Assembly (NCBI GenBank): GCA_004553485.1
Contig: SFLG01000106.1
Span: 1-6,678 of the forward strand
Reading direction: 5' to 3'
From: Bacteroidales bacterium
GTDB lineage: Bacteria; Bacteroidota; Bacteroidia; Bacteroidales; Muribaculaceae
Length of the DNA stretch: 6,678 nucleotides
Both the position numbers and the translations under genes were made by a program. Of the stretch, positions 1 through 4,921 are shown piece after piece. A model generated the notes under the pieces. It saw only the letters and a list, made by a program, of their open reading frames with translations. It was not told where the DNA came from and did no database searches. Each line of letters opens with the position of its first letter. Position 1 is the first letter of the stretch.

Positions 1-63
1 GCAGTCGGGCTATCGTGAACAGAGCCACGGTCTCTGCCATTCGGCTTCTATCCCTAACGCATT

Positions 64-95
64 GCCTCGGAGATACCTCTGGGGCTTTTTCTTTT
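64..95 (+). terminator. Possible intrinsic terminator
   Basis: A 7-bp stem with two G-U pairs (64-70 with 79-85, loop 71-78) is followed directly by TTTTTCTTTT. It would end a plus-strand transcript entering from left of the window. The stem is weak, so this is tentative. Confidence 0.3.
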
Positions 96-405
96 GCGGT
101 GGAGTGAGCCAAAGCCGTGGGCTACCGCTCCACTGATTCGTCTTTGCGGAAGGCTTGCTTAGTAAGAGTAAGGCATTGTGTCGCTCACCGAACATTGGCT
201 ACTGCACTCGGATTCGGGAGTTGTAGGCACTGCGGAAATGTTTGCTCTCTCGTCTGCCGTACCACTGCACTTGATTATATAAGGTGTTGCCGCTTTCTCC
301 GCTCTAAGTCTGCACTGCGGATAAAATGTTGTCATTGTCGCTAATCAGAATTGATTGTCACATAACATTGTGCAAGCCTAATGCACGATAGAAAATTTTC
401 CATTA

Positions 406-435
406 CAAAGTTAGCGATTTATCCACGCTCAAAAA
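406..435 (-). promoter_or_regulatory. Possible Bacteroidetes promoter reading left
   Basis: On the minus strand TAACTTTG (406-413) fits the -7 consensus TAnnTTTG exactly, and TTTTTG lies upstream at 430-435. The gap between the boxes is about 16 bp, shorter than usual. No convincing gene lies downstream in 1-400, so the target could be an RNA or a gene outside the window, or the match could be chance. Confidence 0.3.
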
Positions 436-501
436 GGGTAAAACAAGCAGCCTCGACAAATCTTCCTTTTTAGTCTGCGCCGAATTTTCGTGCCAGCAAG
501 A

Positions 502-531
502 GCAGAGCGGAGCTTGCGCCGGCTATGCCGA
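502..531 (+). repeat. Diverged direct repeat, copy A
   Basis: Starting at GCAGAGC, this 30-bp stretch shares 24 of 30 positions with the copy at 733-762 by hand alignment, including GCAGAGC, GCTTGC and GCTATGC in the same spacing. Similarity fades after about 30 bp. Function is unknown. Confidence 0.55.
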
Positions 532-614
532 ACGCAGCCGAAAATGCGCCTTGCGAAAAAAGAGTATCGGTCTTGCCCTTGTCGGCTGTCGCTTCGCCCT
601 TTCCCTCATGCTCG

Positions 615-641
615 GCAGTGTTCAAACAAGTTTGACACTGC
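615..641. repeat. Near-perfect 27-nt palindrome
   Basis: GCAGTGT plus CAAAC (615-621, 623-627) pairs with GTTTG plus ACACTGC (630-641), leaving one bulged T at 622 and a 2-nt centre. Twelve base pairs around almost no loop suit a protein-binding dyad or a cruciform better than a transcription terminator, and no T tract follows. It could be an operator, a recombination site or part of a transfer origin. Nothing in the window decides between these. Confidence 0.6.
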
Positions 642-732
642 TCTCGCTCAATCGGTCAAGTGCCATTCGCTCCTGATTGCAATGTAAAATCAATCGCGCC
701 TCGGCGCACAGGAACTTGACGGAGCGGCGAAC

Positions 733-762
733 GCAGAGCCGTGCTTGCACGAGCTATGCTGA
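733..762 (+). repeat. Diverged direct repeat, copy B
   Basis: This is the second copy of the repeat at 502-531, 231 bp further on in the same orientation. It contains a small internal palindrome, GTGCTTGCAC (741-750), that copy A lacks. Confidence 0.55.
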
Positions 763-810
763 GATGCGACGGAAAGCGCGAAGCGAATTAACAATTTAAT
801 TCTTACGACA

Positions 811-830
811 AACCGCCGTGGGCGGCGGTT
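811..830 (-). terminator. Hairpin terminator after the yolD-like gene
   Basis: AACCGCCG (811-818) and CGGCGGTT (823-830) form a perfect 8-bp stem with a 4-nt loop. It overlaps the first two bases of the yolD-like stop codon region (829-831). On the minus strand it is followed by TGTCGTAAG, so the U tract is poor. A second hairpin made only of A-T pairs (785-791 with 796-802) lies just beyond. Together they are the most likely end of the minus-strand transcript. Confidence 0.5.
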
Positions 831-1293
831 AGAGGTTAAGGGGGTCGAAGAGGGCGCTTTGGAGGTCGGTGATGGAGGAGAGGGGGATTTTGGTGCCGTC
901 GGTGAGGGTGAGGAGGTCGTAGCTTTCCTCTATTTTTTTGATTGTGCCGGTGATGGTGACGTAGGCGCCGCCGGCTTTGTGGGCATCGGGCTTGAAGTAG
1001 GTGATTTGGAGGGAGGGGGAGGCGGGGGATGTGGGGATGTCGGTGGATGTGGCGTTGGTGGTGAGGGCGAGGATGTAGTTGAGTTTGAGGGAGAGGGTTT
1101 GCTGTTGGTCGGGGGAGAGTTCGGCGAAGGCGGTGGTGAGGCGGGCGGTTTCGGCGATGGCGTCGTTGTGGCCGGTGAGGGCGGCGAAGGGGGCAAACTG
1201 CGCGGCACGGCTCTCCAGCGGCATTTGCGGGTGTCGCCCGCTCTGCGGATGGGGGAGGTTGACTATGTCTTCGTAGGGAAAAATGTCGCTCAT
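829..1293 (-). CDS. YolD-like protein, partner of the Y-family polymerase
   Basis: This 154-residue protein carries the YolD-family signature: after an acidic N-terminus comes RAAQFAPFAALTGHNDAI (residues 29-46), followed by a helical stretch to about 75. A Ser/Thr/Pro-rich linker (about 79-95) leads to a predicted beta-rich C-terminal part that ends with an I-x-x-L-like tail. YolD proteins are often encoded beside UvrX/YqjW-type polymerases and have been proposed to play a UmuD-like accessory role; that role is not settled. Here it lies 101 bp downstream of the polymerase on the same strand, so co-expression is likely. I chose ATG at 1293 because homology begins there. The frame is open further upstream only because it overlaps the polymerase in another frame. 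The coding strand is unusually C-rich, which creates long Gly-rich and Pro-rich false frames on both strands. Confidence 0.85.
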   Translation of the reverse strand: MSDIFPYEDIVNLPHPQSGRHPQMPLESRAAQFAPFAALTGHNDAIAETARLTTAFAELSPDQQQTLSLKLNYILALTTNATSTDIPTSPASPSLQITYFKPDAHKAGGAYVTITGTIKKIEESYDLLTLTDGTKIPLSSITDLQSALFDPLNL

Positions 1294-1394
1294 GCTGTGT
1301 ACTTGTTGTTCGTTGGTTTGTTGTTTACCCGGCCTGACGGCCCATGCTGTGTACTTTTGTTTGTCGGTCTGCGTTGTGTTGCCCGGCTTGTCGG
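1291..1394 (-). repeat. 52-bp imperfect tandem duplication covering the yolD start region
   Basis: Two consecutive 52-bp units (1291-1342 and 1343-1394) both begin, on the plus strand, with CATGCTGTGTACTT, and both carry a CCCGGCxTG block near the far end. They fill the entire gap between the polymerase stop codon and the yolD-like start. Read on the minus strand, each unit ends in AGTACACAGCATG. The upstream copy therefore supplies an extra ATG at 1345, opening a 6-codon frame that stops at 1325-1327. The internal sequence has diverged by substitutions and small gaps, so the duplication is not recent. Confidence 0.7.
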
Positions 1395-2879
1395 TTAGGC
1401 TTTGTGTCCGCCGATTTGTTGGTTGCGGTCTTTCTGGGTGGCGCCATCGGCGTAGTTGAGGCCTTTGAGGATGATGTTTTTGCCGAACTGCCGGCGCAAG
1501 CGTATGATGGCCTGCTGGCGGCGCCGTTCTTTTGCCAGGGCTTCGGCCTCGGCTTTGCGCTGCCGCTCCAGCTCGTCGTTGTCGGCGAAGAGGTCGAGCT
1601 GCAGCGGTTGTGCTGCGGCCTTTATCGCGCTCTCCGGCATAAGGCGGTTGATGGACAGAGTGAGGCGACGCACGAGCAGCCGGGGGTCGGCGATGCGGTC
1701 GAACAGCTCGGTGACTTTGTCGATGATGAGGCGCGACGACGATGTGTAGCTGTCGAAGTTGGCCGTGCCGTGGCCGTGGTGCGGGATCTTCCGGCCGTAA
1801 GAGTCGGTGGTGACCTTGCCGTGGTACTGCGAGGCAATGGCCGGGTCGGAGAGGTTGGCCACGTCGTAGCCGATGGTGAGGACAATCTGGTTGGTGACGA
1901 GCCCTTTCTCCACCAGGTCGAGGGCCACACTGTCGGCCATCTCCTGCACAACAGTGCGCGCCTTGACGCTGGGATAGGCGCTCTGCAGCACCTGGCCGCT
2001 CGACATCGAATGAGTCTCGGGGCGGTAGGCCTTCACCATATCCATCGTCACCGGCTCCCATCCCCAAGCGTGGTCGATGAGCAGCTCGGCGTTGACGCCA
2101 AACTCCTTGTAGAACCAGTCCTCGTGCGTCAGCGACGCCCGTGCCACGTCGCCCATGGTATACATCCCCGCGGCCTCGAGCCGCCGGGCTATGCCCTTAC
2201 CGAGCCGCCAGAAGTCGGTGAGGGGCTGATGCGTCCACAGATGGCGGCGGTAGCTCATCTCGTCCAGCGCGGCGATGCGCACGCCGTCCTTGTCGGGCGG
2301 CATCTTCTTGGCCACGATGTCCATGGCGATTTTGCACAGGTACATATTTGTGCCTATCCCCGCCGTGGCCGTTATCCCCGTCTCGTTCAGCACCTCGCGT
2401 ATCATCAGCATCGCCAAGTCGTGTGCCGACAGCTTGTATGTGTCGAGGTAGGCGGTGGCGTCGATGATGACCTCGTCGATGGAATAGACGTGGATGTCCT
2501 CGGGGGCGATGTGGCGCAGGTAAATGTCGTAGATGCGGGTCGAATAGTCGACGTACAGTTTCATTCGCGGCTGCGCAATCATGTAGTCGACGGCGAGGTC
2601 GTTGCGGCGTGCAAGCTCGGCCCCTGATGTGCTCGAGCCCGCGCGGCCACGCTGTCGGTTGACCTCCCTTACGCGCTGCACCACCTCGAACAGGCGGGCG
2701 CGGCCACCGATGCCGAAGGCCTTGAGGGCGGGCGAGACGGCCAGGCAGATTGTCTTTTCGGTGCGCGAGGCATCGGCCACAACAAGGCATGTGTCGAGCG
2801 GATTAAGGCCCCTCTCAACACATTCGACCGAGGCGTAGAAGCTCTTCAGGTCGATGGCTATGTACTGTTTCTCCGCCAT
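1395..2879 (-). CDS. Y-family (UvrX/YqjW/UmuC-like) translesion DNA polymerase
   Basis: This 494-residue protein copies damaged DNA at stalled forks with low fidelity. The catalytic carboxylates are intact: D10 in AIDLKSFYASVE (8-19), and D135 and E136 in YSIDEV (132-137), matching the family's SxDE motif. A helix-hairpin-helix-like thumb segment follows (about 220-247), then the little-finger region (about 295-420). QLDLF (427-431) is a textbook sliding-clamp-binding pentapeptide. The charged helix after it ends in the motif GATQKDRNQQIGGHKA, as in the Gram-positive UvrX/YqjW branch rather than DinB. ATG at 2879 gives a normal N-terminus, with the first strand leading straight into the catalytic motif. 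It is followed by the yolD-like gene, the usual companion. No clear promoter or SOS box was found in the 107 bp upstream, so it may be transcribed from the metal-efflux promoter or from one I cannot recognise. The frame is clean. Confidence 0.93.
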   Translation of the reverse strand: MAEKQYIAIDLKSFYASVECVERGLNPLDTCLVVADASRTEKTICLAVSPALKAFGIGGRARLFEVVQRVREVNRQRGRAGSSTSGAELARRNDLAVDYMIAQPRMKLYVDYSTRIYDIYLRHIAPEDIHVYSIDEVIIDATAYLDTYKLSAHDLAMLMIREVLNETGITATAGIGTNMYLCKIAMDIVAKKMPPDKDGVRIAALDEMSYRRHLWTHQPLTDFWRLGKGIARRLEAAGMYTMGDVARASLTHEDWFYKEFGVNAELLIDHAWGWEPVTMDMVKAYRPETHSMSSGQVLQSAYPSVKARTVVQEMADSVALDLVEKGLVTNQIVLTIGYDVANLSDPAIASQYHGKVTTDSYGRKIPHHGHGTANFDSYTSSSRLIIDKVTELFDRIADPRLLVRRLTLSINRLMPESAIKAAAQPLQLDLFADNDELERQRKAEAEALAKERRRQQAIIRLRRQFGKNIILKGLNYADGATQKDRNQQIGGHKA

Positions 2880-2925
2880 ATCGGCATCCCCGGGTGAGAG
2901 TTATAAGAAAGCTTAGAGACCTTTG

Positions 2926-2993
2926 GGTCGTTAGAGTCTTTAAAGGTCCTTAAGGTCGTTAGGGTCTTTAAAGGTCCTTTGGGCCATTAGAGT
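2926..2993. repeat. 28-bp intergenic tandem repeats
   Basis: Two adjacent 28-bp units (2926-2953 and 2954-2981) agree at 25 of 28 positions; each starts GGTCGTTAG and contains TCTTTAAAGGTCCTT. A third unit begins at 2982 (10 of the first 12 bases match) and runs into the last codons of the HMA gene. A degenerate partial unit precedes them (about 2912-2925). The units are rich in short palindromic words such as CTTTAAAG and CCTTAAGG but form no long stem. Function is unknown. Confidence 0.7.
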
Positions 2994-3184
2994 ACGACAT
3001 CGAAGCCGGCGTTGCGGACGGCGTCAGCGATGTCCTTGTCGCTGAAGTCGCCCTCGACGATGGCTTTGCCGGGGTGCAGGACAACCTCGACTTTTTCCAC
3101 GCCCTTGACGTTACTGATGGCCTTGGTGACGGTGGCCTGGCAGTGGGTACAGTTCATGCCCTTTACGATATATTCCTTTGTCAT
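2987..3184 (-). CDS. Heavy-metal-associated (HMA) domain protein, separated C-terminal part of the efflux transporter
   Basis: The 65 residues from ATG at 3184 are one complete HMA fold. GMNCTHC (9-15) carries the metal-binding cysteines C12 and C15, followed by the expected helix-strand pattern (VTKAISNVKGVEKVEVVL and so on) up to the C-terminal strand. Such domains bind Cu(I), Zn(II) or similar ions and hand them to a transporter. The frame is open upstream to about 3283 and encodes a hydrophobic helix (GILVLLLAYALL) and a His-containing stretch (PNHKH). This looks like the last membrane segment and linker of a permease-HMA fusion. The permease stop lies only 28 nt before this ATG, so the domain could be made separately by re-initiation. 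MTKEYIVK at 3184 is the best standalone start; a longer product from TTG at 3283 is possible. Confidence 0.75.
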   Translation of the reverse strand: MTKEYIVKGMNCTHCQATVTKAISNVKGVEKVEVVLHPGKAIVEGDFSDKDIADAVRNAGFDVVL

Positions 3185-3212
3185 TTCGGTAGTGTTGCTG
3201 ATATGTTTGTGA

Positions 3213-4100
3213 TTAGGTTTGAGAAGCGCGTAAGCCAACAGCAGCACGAGAATGCCCGAGCAGACGGTGCTGAAGCGAGGCAAGGTATATGAGGGCCGAC
3301 TTGCGTCCCATCTCGCGCGAAATCAGCGCAAACGAGGCAAAGTTTGCGGCCGGTCCGGCCATTAGCAGCACAAGGGCGGTGCCGGGCGATAGTCCCTTCA
3401 TCATCAGCGAGAGGGCGATGGGTATCGAGCCCGTGGCGCAGACATACATCGGTATGGCGATTACCAGGACGGCTATCATCGACAGCAGAGGCCGGCTGCC
3501 GATGACGGCAAAGAAGTCGGCGGGCACATACACCGTAATCAGCGCGGCGATGACAAGGCCGATGACGAGCCAACCGCCGATGCTCGACACAAGGTCGACA
3601 TATCCGTATTTAAGGGCGCTGAGGCATTTTGCGCCGAACGACTGACGCTCCTGCCCGTCCTCGGTCTCGGGGGCCGTTGCGTCGCAGCAAGCCTCGACCG
3701 GCTCCTCGCTTCTGCCCACTGCCAGGCCGCCGAAAACGGCGGTGACGATAGCGGCGACGGGGCGCACAAGGGCAAAGGCCGGCCCGAGCAGCGACCATGT
3801 GGCGGCGATGCTGTCGACACCGGTCTGCGGAGTGGAGATAAGGAAGGACGTCGAGGCAGCCTTAGAGGCGCCGTTGCGCCGCATGCCTATCGCCGTGGGC
3901 AGCACGCCGCACGAGCACAGCGGCAGGGGCACACCCACCGCCGCAGCCTTCACGACCGACTTCCAGCCGCGTCCCGACAGGTGCCGTGCAAACACCCGCT
4001 GCGGAATAAACGCGTGCATTATGCCCGCAATGAGAAAGCCCAGCATGATATAGGGCGACATCTCATTGATCATATATAAAAGAGAACCTAACAATTCCAT
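3213..4100 (-). CDS. DUF318/SO_0444-type metal efflux permease, C-terminally truncated by a frame break
   Basis: The 295 residues from ATG at 4100 match the permease family NCBI names SO_0444 Cu/Zn efflux transporters, related to ArsP. Diagnostic stretches are VPLPLCSCGVLP (57-68), STPQTGVDS (89-97), CATGSIPIA (221-229) and MAGPAANFAS (248-257). About seven hydrophobic segments are visible, with a Cys-Cys-containing acidic linker (about 130-155) between the two halves. After ALIYLAS (269-275) the sequence becomes non-hydrophobic (LQHRLLGHSR and so on) and stops, while the expected downstream helix and HMA domain continue in another frame from about 3275. Relatives I remember have a further membrane helix and a loop at this point, so a deletion not divisible by three is likelier than a simple point indel. 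The frame is open upstream beyond 4100 only because it crosses the transposase on the other strand. Without its last helices the permease may be inactive. Confidence 0.8.
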   Translation of the reverse strand: MELLGSLLYMINEMSPYIMLGFLIAGIMHAFIPQRVFARHLSGRGWKSVVKAAAVGVPLPLCSCGVLPTAIGMRRNGASKAASTSFLISTPQTGVDSIAATWSLLGPAFALVRPVAAIVTAVFGGLAVGRSEEPVEACCDATAPETEDGQERQSFGAKCLSALKYGYVDLVSSIGGWLVIGLVIAALITVYVPADFFAVIGSRPLLSMIAVLVIAIPMYVCATGSIPIALSLMMKGLSPGTALVLLMAGPAANFASFALISREMGRKSALIYLASLQHRLLGHSRAAVGLRASQT

Positions 4101-4194
4101 CTCAAAAATGTAATCTACAATAATAGAGCCCGGGCGGCTTCTCCGCCCCGACAGACCCGGACGCCCGCCGTCGGCCGCCGCCCGAATCCCAACA
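4101..4194 (-). promoter_or_regulatory. GC-rich 5' leader of the permease transcript with a hairpin
   Basis: Between the promoter and the permease ATG is an untranslated leader of roughly 90 nt. It is very GC-rich (about 4130-4190) and then switches to AT-rich DNA just before the start. GGGCGG (4132-4137) pairs with CCGCCC (4143-4148) across a 5-nt loop, ending about 31 nt before the ATG. No T tract follows, so this is not a standard terminator. It could affect translation, or be simple sequence with no role. It matches no riboswitch I recognise. Confidence 0.35.
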
Positions 4195-4226
4195 CAAAGA
4201 TACGAAATTTTCCCCATAACCCGAAA
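4195..4226 (-). promoter_or_regulatory. Bacteroidetes promoter for the permease/HMA genes
   Basis: On the minus strand TATCTTTG (4195-4202) matches the -7 consensus TAnnTTTG exactly. TTTC at 4223-4226, 20 bp upstream, approximates the -33 box. Transcription would start near 4187-4190 and read into the permease. It lies right next to the truncated end of the IS30 remnant on the other strand. Confidence 0.6.
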
Positions 4227-4238
4227 CGCCGCCCTCGG

Positions 4239-4775
4239 ATGCGCGCTGCTGTGTATGAAGACAGACCGGCCGAAGCTGACGGAAAACGGTTCGGAGACTT
4301 CGAGATGGATCTCATTGTCGATGCTTACGGGCACGCCATCCTCGTTCTGCCTGAGCGTATGACCGGCTTCGTTACGATGGAGAAGTTGCCATACGGCAAG
4401 AGAGCCAAGCCATTGGCGAAAACTGTCGTCAAACTGCTGTATGCCTATCGCAAGTACTTGAAAACCATTACCACGGACAATGGCAGCGAGTTCGCGGCCC
4501 ATCCGGACATAACTGCCGGTTTACGCATGAAAGGGCTTGACGATGTGACGGTTTACTTTGCCGACAGCTATTGCTCCCGGCAGAAAGGCGCTGTTGAAAA
4601 CGACAACAAACTTATCCGCCAATATACCCCCCAAAATCAAACTTCAACGACACCCCTGACCAATATGTTAAGAACGTCGCAAAAAACTGAACCTCAGACC
4701 TCGCAAAAACTCGGTTTTTCTAACCCAAAGACCGAGTTTTTCAAACAAATCGCTAATTTTGCACTTGCCAGTTGA
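4239..4775 (+). pseudogene. IS30-family transposase remnant, 5'-truncated with three frameshifts
   Basis: Residues encoded here match the catalytic half of an IS30-type DDE transposase: FGDFEMDLIV (first Asp, residue 24), TITTDNGSEFAAH (second Asp, 80) and YCSRQKGAVENDNKLIRQY (Glu, 120). The N-terminal helix-turn-helix half is missing. Homology begins about 4260, so the ATG at 4239 is not the native start. Near the C-terminus the family sequence passes through three frames. It leaves frame at the C6/A4 run (4627-4636), continues as NFNDTPDQYVKNVAK, shifts at the A run 4681-4686 to KLNLRPRK, and shifts again at 4705-4709 to KLGFSNPKTEFFKQIANFALAS before the stop. Each break is explained by one missing base and the three sum to a full codon, so the nominal frame appears open. 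It is an immobile remnant unless some breaks are sequencing errors. No terminal inverted repeats could be assigned. Confidence 0.8.
4705..4741. terminator. Strong bidirectional hairpin at the 3' end of the transposase remnant
   Basis: AAAAACTCGGT (4705-4715) and ACCGAGTTTTT (4731-4741) are an 11-bp perfect inverted repeat. Pairing continues inward through one G-U and three A-T pairs to a 7-nt loop, giving about 15 bp. An A5 run on one side and a T5 run on the other make it terminator-like in both directions. It lies inside the transposase frame, so it may stop read-through at the edge of the element. Confidence 0.55.
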
Positions 4776-4841
4776 ACCTGCGAGACACTATATATGCCCT
4801 TAAACATATAGCTTTCGGTATCTTAGTTAAAAAATATTTCG

Positions 4842-4849
4842 TAACTTCG
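4842..4849 (+). promoter_or_regulatory. Candidate -7 box for the mod gene
   Basis: TAACTTCG differs by one base from the Bacteroidetes -7 consensus TAnnTTTG and lies about 70 bp before the chosen mod start, in AT-rich DNA. No good -33 box was found at the usual distance; TTAG at 4823-4826 is too close. A perfect TAATTTTG at 4754-4761 is an alternative but lies in the transposase coding end. Confidence 0.35.
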
Positions 4850-4921
4850 CAATTAATACAGATAACTCACAAAACTAAACGCCTTAATCGGCTTATTAAC
4901 ACATCAAACTTTCTTAAATAC

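Larger units (their letters stand above)
1..828. other. Gene-free, repeat-rich intergenic region
   Basis: No reading frame here looks like a real protein. The open stretches are short, rich in Cys and Arg, and start with GTG or out of context. What can be seen is structure: a possible terminator at 64-95, a Bacteroidetes-like -7 box at 406-413 on the minus strand, a pair of diverged direct repeats (502-531 and 733-762), a strong palindrome at 615-641, a small GC hairpin at 696-707, and an AT-only hairpin at 785-802. No tRNA or rRNA signature was recognised. The region may be the non-coding flank of a conjugative or mobilisable element, but no integrase or mobilisation gene is present to support that. 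Confidence 0.6.

Noticed and set aside
117..344. 75-residue plus-strand frame
   Set aside because: It starts with GTG, is rich in Cys and Arg with no recognisable pattern, and has no promoter or neighbour support.
490..687. 65-residue plus-strand frame
   Set aside because: It has low-complexity Arg-rich composition, spans the 615-641 palindrome and has a GTG start; chance is the simplest explanation.
859..1398. 179-residue Gly/Glu-rich plus-strand frame
   Set aside because: It is a shadow of the C-rich yolD-like gene on the other strand, and its composition is only the skew read backwards.
1294..2067. N-terminal extension of the yolD-like frame
   Set aside because: It overlaps the polymerase in another frame, is Arg/Pro/His-rich, and homology begins only at the ATG at 1293.
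1344..2627. 427-residue plus-strand frame
   Set aside because: It lies antisense to the Y-family polymerase, whose catalytic motifs are all intact on the minus strand.
2926..2993. CRISPR-like array
   Set aside because: The units are directly adjacent with no spacers and there are no cas genes, so these are simple tandem repeats.
4101..4502. N-terminal extension of the permease frame
   Set aside because: It crosses the GC-rich leader, the promoter and the antisense of the transposase; the membrane protein starts cleanly at 4100.
4841..4850. GTAACTTCGC resembling the CTnDOT target core GTAnnTTTGC
   Set aside because: It has one mismatch, no integrase or element ends nearby, and the same bases are better read as a -7 promoter box.
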